A stretch of 64,000 nucleotides of DNA from Streptomyces sp. NBC_01198 (lineage in GTDB: Bacteria; Actinomycetota; Actinomycetes; Streptomycetales; Streptomycetaceae). Each line of letters starts with the position of its first letter. Positions within the stretch are counted from its first letter, which is position 1. The stretch is from NCBI RefSeq assembly GCF_036010485.1, contig NZ_CP108568.1, forward strand, positions 2,564,001-2,628,000. The letters are read 5' to 3'. The position numbers and the translations under genes were made by a program. The notes under the pieces were generated by a model. That model saw only the letters and a list, made by a program, of their open reading frames with translations, made no database searches and was not told the origin of the DNA. Below, piece by piece: positions 31,788 to 40,429 of this stretch.

Positions 31788-33182
31788 ATGAGCGCAACGT
31801 CCGCCGACGCTCCGCCGCCACCGGCTCCGCCCGCCGCGGCCCGCCCGGCGGCGCCGCCCCGGTCCCGCCGCCGCGGAGTGGAGCTGTCGCTGACCGTGGC
31901 GGCGGTGCTGGTGTCGGTGTACGGCTACGCGGAGGTGGGCCTGGCGACCCGGGGCGCGGTGCCGGGCGACGCGGCCGGTTACGGCGCCGGGCTCGCGCTG
32001 CTCGCGGTGCTCGCGCATCTGGCGGTCCGGGCCAGGGCGCCCTACGCCGACCCGCTGCTGCTGCCGATCGCGGTGCTGCTCAACGGCTTCGGCCTGGTGC
32101 TGATCTACCGGCTCGACCTGGAGCCGTCGCTCGGGCCGCGGGCCGCGCCGACCCAGCTGGTCTGGTCGACGCTGGGCATCACGCTGTTCGTACTGGTGGT
32201 GCTGGCGCTCGACGACCACCGGGTGCTGGCCCGCTACTCCTATGTCGGGGTGACGGCGGCGCTGGCGCTGATGGCCGCGCCGATCTTCTTCCCGGCGGTG
32301 AACGGCGCCAAGATCTGGATCAGGTTCGCCGGATTCTCCATCCAGCCGGGCGAGTTCGCGAAAGTGCTGCTCGCGGTGTTCTTCGCCGCCTACCTGTCGG
32401 CGAACCGGGCGGCGCTGGCGTACACCGGCCGGCAGGTCTTCGGGCTGCGCAGGCTGCAACTGCCGACCGGGCGGGTGCTGGGGCCGGTGCTGGCGATCTG
32501 GCTGCTGAGCGTGGGGCTGCTGGTGCTGGAGCGGGACCTGGGGACCTCGCTGCTGTTCTTCGGCCTCTTCGTCGTGCTGCTCTACGTGGCGACCGGGCGG
32601 ACCGGCTGGGTCGCGGTGGGGCTGCTGCTCAGCGCGGCCGGCGCGGTGGCGGTGAGCTCGCTGGAACCCCATGTGCACAGCAGGGTCGAGGACTGGCTGC
32701 ACCCCTTCGCCAGCATCGACGCCGGCCTCGGTCCCGGCCAGCTCGCCCAGTCGCTGTTCGCCTTCGGCAACGGCGCCGTCCTCGGTACGGGCCTGGGCCA
32801 GGGGCACCCCGAACTGATCGGCTTCGCCACGAAGTCGGACTTCATCCTGGCCACCCCCGGCGAGGAGCTGGGCCTGGCCGGGCTGTGCGCGCTGCTGGCC
32901 CTCTACGCGCTGCTGGTGGCACGTGGGATGCAGGCCGGGCTCGCGCTGCGCGACCCCTTCGGGCGGCTGCTCGCGGTGGGGCTGGCAACGATCCTGGCGC
33001 TCCAGGTGTTCGTGATCACCGGCGGGGTGACCGACCTGATCCCGCTGACCGGGATGGCGATGCCCTTCCTCGCCCAGGGCGGCTCCTCGGTGGTCACCAA
33101 CTGGATCATCGTGGCACTGCTGATCCGGGTCAGCGACAGCGCCCGCCGCCCGCCGCCCGAGCCGCCGGAGGACACGCCGTGA
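31788..33182 (+). CDS. SEDS-family peptidoglycan polymerase (FtsW/RodA/SpoVE type)
   Basis: A 464-aa integral membrane glycosyltransferase with about 12 hydrophobic segments, polymerising lipid II. Family motifs are NGAKIWIRFAGFSIQPGEFAKVLLAVFFA, LLVLERDLGTSLLFFGLFVVLL, GLGQGHPELIGFATKSDFILATPGEELGL and the PFLAQGGSSVVTNWI end motif. The N-terminal 30 residues are Pro/Ala-rich. The start is ATG 31788. Its stop overlaps the GTG of the penicillin-binding protein, so polymerase and transpeptidase are produced together. Without the pknB, PP2C and FHA genes of the usual rodA-pbpA locus nearby, this looks like an additional pair. Confidence 0.92.
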   Translation: MSATSADAPPPPAPPAAARPAAPPRSRRRGVELSLTVAAVLVSVYGYAEVGLATRGAVPGDAAGYGAGLALLAVLAHLAVRARAPYADPLLLPIAVLLNGFGLVLIYRLDLEPSLGPRAAPTQLVWSTLGITLFVLVVLALDDHRVLARYSYVGVTAALALMAAPIFFPAVNGAKIWIRFAGFSIQPGEFAKVLLAVFFAAYLSANRAALAYTGRQVFGLRRLQLPTGRVLGPVLAIWLLSVGLLVLERDLGTSLLFFGLFVVLLYVATGRTGWVAVGLLLSAAGAVAVSSLEPHVHSRVEDWLHPFASIDAGLGPGQLAQSLFAFGNGAVLGTGLGQGHPELIGFATKSDFILATPGEELGLAGLCALLALYALLVARGMQAGLALRDPFGRLLAVGLATILALQVFVITGGVTDLIPLTGMAMPFLAQGGSSVVTNWIIVALLIRVSDSARRPPPEPPEDTP

Positions 33183-34672
33183 TCCGCTGCATCCGCCGCT
33201 GTGCCGTCCTGGGCCTGGTGCTGCTGCTGGCCCTGGCGGTCAACGCGGTCCGGGTGATGGTCGTCGACGCGGGGAAGTCCGCGCACGACCCGGCCAACCG
33301 GCGGATCGCGATCGCCCGTTACCAGCACCCGCGCGGCGGCATCCTGGCCGGCGGCAGGACGGTCACCGGGTCGCAGGACACCGGCAGCCAGCTGGCGTAC
33401 GCCCGTACGTACCGCGACGGGCCGCTGTACGCGCCGGTGACCGGCTTCGCCTCGCAGACCTACGGCACCTCGCTGCTGGAGGGCACCGAGGACGGGCTGC
33501 TGTCCGGCACCAGCTCCCGGCTGGCGTCGGTGCCGCTGTGGAACGAGATCACCCGCAACCGGCAGCGCCCCGGCGACGTCCACACCACGATCGACCCGGC
33601 GGCCCAGAAGGCGGCCTACGAGGGTCTGGCCGGCCGGCGGGGCGCGGTCGCCGCGCTGGACCCGGCGACCGGGCGGATCCTGGCGCTGGTGTCGTCGCCG
33701 TCCTACGACCCGGGGCTGCTCTCGGGGACCGGCCCGGCCGTCACCGCGCAGTGGCAGCGGCTCAACGACGACCCGGCGCAGCCGATGCTGGACCGGGCGA
33801 TCCGGCAGACGTATCCGCCCGGTTCGGCGTTCAAGGTGGTCACCGCGGCGGCGGCGCTGGAGAGCGGCGCGGTCACCGACCTGCTGGCGCCGACCGACTC
33901 CCCCGACCCCTACCGGCTGCCCGGCACCACCTGGTCGCTGACCAACGAGGGCCGCGGCTGCGCGGACGCGAGCGTCTACGACGCCTTCCGGGTCTCCTGC
34001 AACACCGTCTTCGCCAAGCTGGGCGCGGACGTCGGCCAGAGCGCGATGGCCCGGCAGGCGGAGGCCTTCGGCTTCAACGACACCCGGCTGCGGATCCCGC
34101 CGGGGGTGGCGAAGAGCAACTTCGACACCGCGATGAGCCCGGACCAGGTGGCGCTGTCCTCGATCGGGCAGTTCGACACCACCGCGACCCCGTTGCAGAT
34201 GGCGATGGTGGCCGCCGCGGTCGGCAACGGCGGCGAGCTGATGACGCCGTATCTGGTGGACCGGGTCACCAACCACGGGGGCGCCGTGGTGGCCCGCACC
34301 GGTCCGGTCCGGATGCACCGGGCGGTCAGCGAGGACACCGCGGAGCAGTTGCAGCAGCTGATGGAGGCGGTGGTCAGCGACGGCACCGGCACGAACGCGG
34401 CGATCCCGGGTGCGGTGGTCGGCGGCAAGACCGGGACCGCCCAGCACGGGGTCGGCAACAAGGGCACGCCCTACGCGTGGTTCATCAGCTACGCCAAACC
34501 GCCCGGCGCGAGCCGGGCGGCAGTCGCGGTGGCGGTGGTGGTCGAGGACGCCGAGGCGGCCAGGGCGGACATCTCGGGCGGCGGCAGCGCGGCGCCCATC
34601 GCGCGCGACGTGATGCGCTCGGTGCTGGCGGCGCCGCCGCACCCCTACGGCCCCCGGGGCGGGGCCGGCTAG
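33179..34672 (+). CDS. class B penicillin-binding protein (transpeptidase)
   Basis: A 497-aa bitopic transpeptidase. One N-terminal membrane helix (LGLVLLLALAVNAVRVMVV) anchors it; residues about 45-130 are the PBP dimerisation region. The transpeptidase domain has S216-A-F-K219 (SxxK), S273-C-N275 (SxN) and K417-T-G419 (KTG). It cross-links peptidoglycan made by the SEDS partner encoded just upstream with a 4-bp overlap. It resembles PbpA of Streptomyces in length and order. The convergent deacetylase gene ends 35 bp away. Confidence 0.92.
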   Translation: MIRCIRRCAVLGLVLLLALAVNAVRVMVVDAGKSAHDPANRRIAIARYQHPRGGILAGGRTVTGSQDTGSQLAYARTYRDGPLYAPVTGFASQTYGTSLLEGTEDGLLSGTSSRLASVPLWNEITRNRQRPGDVHTTIDPAAQKAAYEGLAGRRGAVAALDPATGRILALVSSPSYDPGLLSGTGPAVTAQWQRLNDDPAQPMLDRAIRQTYPPGSAFKVVTAAAALESGAVTDLLAPTDSPDPYRLPGTTWSLTNEGRGCADASVYDAFRVSCNTVFAKLGADVGQSAMARQAEAFGFNDTRLRIPPGVAKSNFDTAMSPDQVALSSIGQFDTTATPLQMAMVAAAVGNGGELMTPYLVDRVTNHGGAVVARTGPVRMHRAVSEDTAEQLQQLMEAVVSDGTGTNAAIPGAVVGGKTGTAQHGVGNKGTPYAWFISYAKPPGASRAAVAVAVVVEDAEAARADISGGGSAAPIARDVMRSVLAAPPHPYGPRGGAG

Positions 34673-34707
34673 GGAGTGTCCGACAGATCCCACACGGCCC
34701 GCGCGGC

Positions 34708-35580
34708 CTAGCGGACCTTGGGGAAGCTGAACGCGTAACCCTGGTGGGCCAGCCAGGTCAGCGACTGGTCCAGGGCCGTCACGGTCTGGCTGCGGTTGCC
34801 GCCGCCGTCGTGGAAGAGGATGGTCGGGCCGTTGTGGATCTCGCTCTTGAGGGTGGCCACGATGGTGCCGACACCGGGCCGGGAGAAGTCCTTGGTGTCG
34901 ATGTTCCAGCCGAGCGGCCGCATGCCGTGCTGCGCGGCGAGCGCGCGGCTGGCCGGGGTGAAGGCGCCGCCGGGAGCCCGGTAGTACTGCACGGGGGCGC
35001 CGCCGGACGCGTCCTCGATCATGTCGAGGGCGTCCAGGATCTCCTTCTGCTGGTAGGCGAAGGGCTTGTGGTCCATCGACTCGTCGTGGGTGACGGTGTG
35101 GTCGCACAGCCGGTGGCCCTCGGCGACGATCCGGCGGACCAGTTCGGGGTTGCCCTTGGCCTGCGGGCCGATCATGCAGAAGGTGGCGTGCACGTGGTGC
35201 CGCTTGAGCACCTGGAGGACCTTGGGGGTCCACATCGGGTCGGGGCCGTCGTCGATGGTGATGTTGACGGCCCTGCCCGGCGCCTCGGCCCGGTGCTGGA
35301 TGGAGTCGGGCACCGCGGGGACCGTGGTCGCGGGGGTGGTGGCCGGGGTGTGCGAGGGACTGGCGGTGTGCGTCCCCGCGGGCTGCCGGGAGCCGCCCTT
35401 CTGGTCGCCGGCGGGTGAGGCGGCCGTCGCGTCGCGGCTGCCGCCGCCCGGCGCCAGCAGGGCGGAGACCAGGGCGGCGATCAGCACGACGGCCACGGCC
35501 ACGCCGATCACCGCCGCCTGCGGTGCGCTCCTGAGCCGTGCGGGTGCGAACCGCCCCAGTGATATCCGCCGTCCCGTCAT
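34708..35580 (-). CDS. polysaccharide deacetylase (NodB domain, CE4)
   Basis: A 290-aa membrane-anchored or secreted enzyme. A basic N-terminus and one hydrophobic segment (AAVIGVAVAVVLIAALVSALL, about 20-40) are followed by a Ser/Thr/Pro linker to about 95. The NodB domain has ITIDDGPD (motif 1, catalytic base and metal Asp), HTVTHDES (H-x3-H metal site), YYRAPGG (motif 3), GWNIDTKDF (motif 4) and ILFHDGGG (motif 5), so all catalytic motifs are present. It should remove acetyl groups from peptidoglycan or another beta-1,4 polymer outside the cell. It follows the CapA-like gene in the same direction by 145 bp. Confidence 0.92.
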   Translation of the reverse strand: MTGRRISLGRFAPARLRSAPQAAVIGVAVAVVLIAALVSALLAPGGGSRDATAASPAGDQKGGSRQPAGTHTASPSHTPATTPATTVPAVPDSIQHRAEAPGRAVNITIDDGPDPMWTPKVLQVLKRHHVHATFCMIGPQAKGNPELVRRIVAEGHRLCDHTVTHDESMDHKPFAYQQKEILDALDMIEDASGGAPVQYYRAPGGAFTPASRALAAQHGMRPLGWNIDTKDFSRPGVGTIVATLKSEIHNGPTILFHDGGGNRSQTVTALDQSLTWLAHQGYAFSFPKVR

Positions 35581-35725
35581 GATGTGTAACCGCCCGCCCA
35601 CTTCGTAGCCCGTCCGTATCGCAGATCCGTGTCCGGCGCGGCCTGCGCACGGATAGATGCGGTCGTCCACGGTACGGTTCCGCCGCCCCGCCGGCACCCC
35701 GCGGTCGTTACACGATCAGGACGTC

Positions 35726-36898
35726 TCAGTGCGGAGCGGTCGCCAGGCCGGTGCAGCCGCGCAGTTGCGCGTACCGGTCGGTGATCTGCCGCCCCGCCGC
35801 GCCGGTCTGCGGCTGCGGCACGCCGTCGCCGTCGACCAGGGCGGGGGTGAAGACCGCCGTGGCGACATGGCCGTGGCTGACGGTGAGGGTGGTCACGCCG
35901 GTCTGGTCGGAGTGCGGGTAGGGCGAGGAGCCGTACCAGAGGAAGTTGCCGAAGCCGTAGGCGACATAGGTCGGCCCGAGCATGCCGGAGCCGAGCATCA
36001 CGTGCGCGTGGGTACCGACGACGGCGGTCGCGCCGGCCGCCGACAGATCGGCGGCGATCGACTTCTGCTCGGGCCCCGGGCAGCTCTGCCCCTCGGTGCC
36101 CCAGTGCAGGTAGACCACCACCACGTCCGCCTGCCGCTTCGCGTCCTTGACCGCCTTCAGCAGCCGCGGCCGGTCCAGCGCGGAGGCGATGCCGGGGCGG
36201 CTCGGGCCGGCCCGGTAGGTCTGGTTGGTGTAGTCCTGGACCTGGCTGGCGGCGACCACCGCGAGGCGTACGCCGTTGACGGTGGTGACGTACGGCCGGT
36301 AGGCGGCGGCCTCGTCGGCGCCGATGCCGACCACCGGGATGGGCGACGACGCCTGGGCGGCGAGGCTGTCGGTGAGGCCCTGGGAGCCGTAGTCCACGGC
36401 GTGGTTGTTGGCCATCGTCACCGCGTCGACGCCGGAGCGCTGGAGGGCGCCGAGGGCCGCGGGGGTGGTGCGGAAGTGGTACTTCTTCGGCTGCGCGGTG
36501 CCCCGGGTGGTGATCGCGCTCTCCAGGTTGACCATCGCGAAGTCCGCGGCGGACAGGACCTTCGACATCGGGCCGAGCGCGGGATCGACGCCGAGCCGGT
36601 CCGCGGTGCGCTCGGTGAAGTGGACGTCGCCGGCGAAGGCGAGGGTCACCGTGCCTCTCGGTTCCCGGTGCGCGGGCGTCGTGGCCGGTGCGGCCGCCGC
36701 GGTGTGCGCCGGGGCGGTGGTGGCGCCCTGGTGCGCGGCGGCGTCGGCCGGGCTGCCGCCGCGGCCGTAGACCGCCCAGCCGGTGGCGACGGCCGCGATG
36801 ACCACGACGGACAGGCCGATGCCCGCGTTTCTCCGGCGCCGCCGGCGCGCCCTGGCCCGGCGATCGGCGCGCCGCGATATCGGTCCGGTGTCCGTCAT
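35726..36898 (-). CDS. CapA-family protein (metallophosphatase fold)
   Basis: A 390-aa protein of the CapA/PgsA family, related to poly-gamma-glutamate capsule proteins and to calcineurin-like metallophosphoesterases. A basic N-terminus precedes one membrane helix (GIGLSVVVIAAVATGWAVYG) and an Ala/Thr linker. Domain motifs are LAFAGDVHF, MVNLESAITTRG, VTMANNHAVDYG, VVVYLHWGTEG, VVGTHAHVMLG and YGFGNFLWYG. No other capsule genes are nearby, so the substrate is unknown. It is 17 bp from the stop of the ferritin-like gene upstream, so these two may be co-transcribed. Confidence 0.88.
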   Translation of the reverse strand: MTDTGPISRRADRRARARRRRRRNAGIGLSVVVIAAVATGWAVYGRGGSPADAAAHQGATTAPAHTAAAAPATTPAHREPRGTVTLAFAGDVHFTERTADRLGVDPALGPMSKVLSAADFAMVNLESAITTRGTAQPKKYHFRTTPAALGALQRSGVDAVTMANNHAVDYGSQGLTDSLAAQASSPIPVVGIGADEAAAYRPYVTTVNGVRLAVVAASQVQDYTNQTYRAGPSRPGIASALDRPRLLKAVKDAKRQADVVVVYLHWGTEGQSCPGPEQKSIAADLSAAGATAVVGTHAHVMLGSGMLGPTYVAYGFGNFLWYGSSPYPHSDQTGVTTLTVSHGHVATAVFTPALVDGDGVPQPQTGAAGRQITDRYAQLRGCTGLATAPH

Positions 36899-36915
36899 CG
36901 GACAAGCGTACGATC

Positions 36916-38028
36916 CTACGGATTCCGGTCCGCCCCCTGGGTGATGGTTTCCGCCACTTCGGCCACCCGGGCCTGCTCCTCGGCGGCGAAGCGCTCGGCG
37001 TCCAGGCGCTCGGCGATCTCCTCGTCCTGGGTCATCAGCAGGTCCAGGTTCGAGTCGCCGAGGTCGAAGACCCCCAGGTCGACGTACGCCTGCTGCAACC
37101 GCGGCCCCCACAGGCCGATGTCCTTGACACACGGCACGATCCGGGAGAAGAGCAGCTTCCTGAACAGGTGCAGGAATTCGGACCTCTCGGTCAGCTCGGC
37201 CGCCTCCGCGGCGGGGATGCCGAAGTTCTCCAGCACCTCCACCCCGCGCAGCCGGTCCCGCATCAGGTAGCAGCCCTCGATCACGAACTCCTCGCGGTCG
37301 CGCAGTTCCGCGTCGCTGAGCTGCCGGTAGTAGTCGCGCAACGCCATCCGGCCGAAGGCCACATGGCGCGCCTCGTCCTGCATCACGTAGGAGAGGATCT
37401 GCCGGGGCAGCGGCTTGTCGGTGGTGTCGCGGATCATGCCGAAGGCGGCCAGCGCCAGGCCCTCGATGAGCACCTGCATACCCAGGTAGGGCATGTCCCA
37501 CCGGGAGTCGCGCAGGGTGTCGCCGAGCAGCGCCTGCAGGTCGTCGTTGATCGGGTAGAGCATGCCGATCTTCTCGTGCAGGAAGCGCCCGTAGATCTCG
37601 GCGTGCCTGGCCTCGTCCATGGTCTGGGTGGCGGAGTAGAACTTCGCGTCCAGGTCGGGCACCGACTCCACGATCCGGGCCGCGCACACCATCGCGCCCT
37701 GCTCGCCGTGCAGGAACTGGCTGAACTGCCAGGAGGTGTAGTGCTGCCGCAGCAGCCCGCGGTCGGCGGGCGACATCGCGTCCCAGTACCGGGTGCCGTA
37801 CAGCGACATGGCCTCGTCGGGGGTGCCCAGCGGGTCGCAGGGGTCGACTTCCAGGTCCCAGTCGATCCGTCGGACCGCGTCCCACTGCTTGTCCTTGCCC
37901 TTCTGGTAGAGGGCGAGCAGCCGGTCCCTGCCGTCGTCGTACTCCCAGGAGAAGCGGGCGGCGCCGGCGGCCGGCACCTGCCAGATCCACTGGGTGGGCG
38001 GTTCGGTGTAGCGGCCTTCCGTCGACAT
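36916..38028 (-). CDS. ferritin-like (R2-like) diiron protein
   Basis: A 370-aa helical protein with the carboxylate and histidine ligands of a diiron site: LHGEQGAM (Glu), TMDEARHAEIYGR (ExxH), LIEGLALAAFG (Glu) and MQDEARHVAFGRM (second ExxH). It belongs to the ferritin/ribonucleotide-reductase-R2-like superfamily and probably activates oxygen for an unknown substrate. The chosen ATG is 38028; upstream sequence is not protein-like. It is divergent from the AurF-like diiron gene across 140 bp, and a TetR gene lies beyond that, so the three may form one regulated module (inference). Confidence 0.85.
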   Translation of the reverse strand: MSTEGRYTEPPTQWIWQVPAAGAARFSWEYDDGRDRLLALYQKGKDKQWDAVRRIDWDLEVDPCDPLGTPDEAMSLYGTRYWDAMSPADRGLLRQHYTSWQFSQFLHGEQGAMVCAARIVESVPDLDAKFYSATQTMDEARHAEIYGRFLHEKIGMLYPINDDLQALLGDTLRDSRWDMPYLGMQVLIEGLALAAFGMIRDTTDKPLPRQILSYVMQDEARHVAFGRMALRDYYRQLSDAELRDREEFVIEGCYLMRDRLRGVEVLENFGIPAAEAAELTERSEFLHLFRKLLFSRIVPCVKDIGLWGPRLQQAYVDLGVFDLGDSNLDLLMTQDEEIAERLDAERFAAEEQARVAEVAETITQGADRNP

Positions 38029-38100
38029 GGGGGCGGCTCCCTCGGTGTGGCCGCGCGGCGGCCGGCGCACTGGCCGGTTCGTGCACGGGGTCTTGACGGC

Positions 38101-38125
38101 CTTGTTGACACAGAGTCTCATAAGA
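38101..38125. promoter_or_regulatory. possible operator/promoter between the two diiron genes
   Basis: The 140-bp divergent gap has an A/T-rich stretch with TTGACA (38105-38110) and an imperfect dyad, TTGAC and GAGTCTCATAAG. It is a candidate site for the nearby TetR regulator. The dyad is weak. Confidence 0.3.
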
Positions 38126-38168
38126 GGCGTACCGCAGGTAACCCTCGTGCACCGGAGGCCCGTTCGGC

Positions 38169-39062
38169 ATGGACGCCACACTGACCGACCGCGAGAAGAC
38201 CGCGGAGCGCCTGCTCGCGGCGTCCGCGAAACACTCCTTCGACCCCGACACCGAGCTCGACTGGGACGCCCCCTTCGAGGAGGGCCGCTGGTACTGGCCG
38301 CCCGAGCTGGTCTCGCTCTACGACACCCCGCTGTGGCGGCACATGTCGCAGGAGCAGCGCGTCGCGCTGAGCCGGCACGAGGCGGCGTCGCTGTGCTCGA
38401 CAGGGGTGTGGTTCGAGACGATCCTGATGCAGCTGCTGCTGCGGCACACCTACGACCTCGACCCGACCAGCGGGCACGTCCGCTACGCGCTCACCGAGAT
38501 CGCCGACGAGTGCCGGCACTCCAAGATGTTCGCCCGCGCCGTCACCAAGATGGGCACGCCCGCGTACCGGCCCAGCCGGCTGGACGTCCAGCTCGGCCGG
38601 GTGCTCAAGACGGTGTCCACGACCCCGGGCTCCTTCACCGGCACGCTGCTGGCCGAGGAGATCCTGGACTGGATGCAGCGGCTGACCTTCCCCGACGACC
38701 GGGTCCAGACGCTCGTCCGCGGCATCACCCGTATCCACGTGGTCGAGGAGGCCAGGCACATCCGGTACGCCCGCGAGGAACTGCGGCGGCAGATGGCCAC
38801 GGCGCCGCGCTGGGAGATCGAGTTCACCCGGCTCTCCTCCGCGCAGGCCGCCCGCGTCATCGCCCGCTCCCTGATCAGCCCCCAGGTCTACGCCTCGGTC
38901 GGCCTCGACCCGAAGTACGCGCAGCACCTGGCGGCGACCAGTCCGCACCGGCGGGACGTGATGCGGCAGTCCGCGAAGCGGCTGATGGACTTCTTCGAGG
39001 AGATCGGGCTGATCGTGGGCCCGAGCAAGCGCCTGTGGCGGGCGTCGGGCCTGGTCGCCTGA
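38169..39062 (+). CDS. AurF-like diiron oxygenase
   Basis: A 297-aa protein of the AurF (p-aminobenzoate N-oxygenase) family. Ligand motifs are SRHEAASL, ALTEIADECRHSKMF, LLAEEILDWMQR and VVEEARHIRYAREEL, giving the Glu/His set of a diiron centre. AurF oxidises arylamines to nitro groups; relatives act on other amines or on unknown substrates. It is divergent from the ferritin-like gene and convergent with the TetR gene. No biosynthetic genes for an aromatic amine are present, so the substrate is unknown. The length matches the family. Confidence 0.88.
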   Translation: MDATLTDREKTAERLLAASAKHSFDPDTELDWDAPFEEGRWYWPPELVSLYDTPLWRHMSQEQRVALSRHEAASLCSTGVWFETILMQLLLRHTYDLDPTSGHVRYALTEIADECRHSKMFARAVTKMGTPAYRPSRLDVQLGRVLKTVSTTPGSFTGTLLAEEILDWMQRLTFPDDRVQTLVRGITRIHVVEEARHIRYAREELRRQMATAPRWEIEFTRLSSAQAARVIARSLISPQVYASVGLDPKYAQHLAATSPHRRDVMRQSAKRLMDFFEEIGLIVGPSKRLWRASGLVA

Positions 39063-39205
39063 CGGCGGGTCTCTTCGAGGCGGGGCGTGGGCTCCCGGCG
39101 GCGGGGCCTTTCACGGCGGGGCGTGGGGTCGTCTGGGGGCGGGTCTTTCACGGCGGGCGCGGGGCGCCTGACGGCGGGTCTTTCGCGGCGGGCGGCGCCG
39201 GCGGC
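39063..39205. repeat. imperfect G-rich repeats between aurF-like and tetR genes
   Basis: Copies of GGCGGGTCTTTC(A/G)CGGCGGG recur four or five times with variation across this convergent gap. It may be slipped-strand expansion. No gene is present. Confidence 0.6.
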
Positions 39206-39934
39206 CTACGGCGGGTCGGTGAGCAGGTGCGCTGCCGCCGGGGCCAGCGGGGCGAGGCGGGCCAGCAGGGTGCCGGCCGGGCTGTCGCGGGTCTCCTGGG
39301 GCAACGCGCGGGCCGCGGCCTCCGCCGCCTCGGGGTCGGTGGTGGCGGTCACCAGCAGCAGCCCGATGAAGTGGTCGACCAGCCAGTCCCGCAGCTCCCC
39401 GACCGGGGGGCGGCGGCCCTCGTCGATCCAGATCAGCGAGACCGCCTCGACCGAGGCGATCCAGGACCGCACCATCATCGCCAGCCGCGGGCCGGGATCG
39501 GTCACCCCGAGGTGGTGCAGCACCTGTTCGGCGGCCCGGCGCCGTACGCCGTCCACGATGGCCCCCGTGCGACTGGTCTCGGCGACGCCGCCACCGCCCA
39601 GCAGGGCGCCATACGCGGGCGCGTGCTCGTCGACGTACGCCAGGTAGCGGTCGAGCGCAGCGGCCAGCCGCCCGGTGGGCGGGCCCTCCGACGGCACCGC
39701 GAACCGCCCGATCAGCTCCTCGGCGGCGCCCTGCACGGCCGCTTCGTAGAGCTGCTGCTTGCCCCCGGGGAAGTAGCGGTAGACCAGCGGCCGCGAGACG
39801 CCGGCGGCGGCGGCCACGTCGTCGATCGACACGTCTTCGGGCCTGCGGTGCCCGAACAGGTCGACGGCGGCGGTGAGCAGGTGCGTACGGCGCGCCTCCA
39901 CACTCATCCGGCTGTACGCCGGCCCGCTACCCAT
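39206..39934 (-). CDS. TetR-family regulator
   Basis: A 242-aa repressor. The HTH is at about 15-60 (RRTHLLTAAVDLFGHRRPEDVSIDDVAAAAGVSRPLVYRYFPGGKQQLYEAAVQ). The remaining helices form the ligand and dimer domain (YLAYVDEHAPAYGALLGG, LAMMVRSWIASVEAVSLIWIDEGRRP). The ATG at 39934 is used; an ATG at 39907 would also keep the HTH. It is convergent with the AurF-like gene; its likely target is the gap between the two diiron genes (inference). Confidence 0.9.
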   Translation of the reverse strand: MGSGPAYSRMSVEARRTHLLTAAVDLFGHRRPEDVSIDDVAAAAGVSRPLVYRYFPGGKQQLYEAAVQGAAEELIGRFAVPSEGPPTGRLAAALDRYLAYVDEHAPAYGALLGGGGVAETSRTGAIVDGVRRRAAEQVLHHLGVTDPGPRLAMMVRSWIASVEAVSLIWIDEGRRPPVGELRDWLVDHFIGLLLVTATTDPEAAEAAARALPQETRDSPAGTLLARLAPLAPAAAHLLTDPP

Positions 39935-40062
39935 CCCCTCAGCCTACGGCTCCTCCCAGCGCGCGAGTGCGCGCATCCGGGGTGCCCTTGCGCAAGCCCT
40001 GGAGGCGCGCCCCCGCGGAGGGGAGCCGGGAGGGAGGGGGGCCCTCGTGGGAGGGTAGGGGG

Positions 40063-40311
40063 GTGAGGCATGAGGAGTGTGAGTTCATCGGGGGGCCGCT
40101 GGATGGGCGGGCCATCGAGGTGATCGTGGGGATGACGGGGCAACCGCCCCGCTCGTACACCGTGCCGGCGGGCGAGCGGACGTACATGTACCACCGCGAG
40201 CACGGGGAGCGGGGCAAGAACCGCACCCCGTGGGTGTTCGTGTACGCCCCGGACGGCGCACCGCCCGCAGGGCCCAAGTGGCCCTGGTCCAAGCGGACTC
40301 CGCGGCCCTGA
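40063..40311 (+). CDS. small hypothetical protein
   Basis: An 82-aa protein from a GTG (RHEECEFIGGPLDGRAIEVIVG, then YTVPAGERTYMYHRE and TPWVFVYAPDG). This GGPLDG and YxxHRE pattern is common in small, uncharacterised Streptomyces proteins. The upstream sequence is G-rich without a clean ribosome site. It ends 18 bp before the chitinase operators. Confidence 0.65.
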   Translation: MRHEECEFIGGPLDGRAIEVIVGMTGQPPRSYTVPAGERTYMYHREHGERGKNRTPWVFVYAPDGAPPAGPKWPWSKRTPRP

Positions 40312-40329
40312 CCGCCGCGGCGGGGACTT

Positions 40330-40363
40330 TGGTCCGGACCATTGACACGATTGGTCTAAACCT
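40330..40363 (+). promoter_or_regulatory. direct-repeat chitinase operators (dre/DasR type)
   Basis: TGGTCCGGACCATT (40330-40343) and TTGGTCTAAACCT (40351-40363) repeat on one strand at a 22-bp spacing, about 67-100 bp before the chitinase start. They match the TGGTCTAGACCA/TGGTCCAGACCT elements of Streptomyces chitinase promoters. A TTGACA at 40342-40347 lies between them, which would let a bound repressor block RNA polymerase. Confidence 0.7.
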
Positions 40364-40429
40364 GTTTGCTGCGCGGTGAACGACCGCGCGCACCCCTCCC
40401 CGCACCGCGAAGCGAAGGAGCATCCCGCC

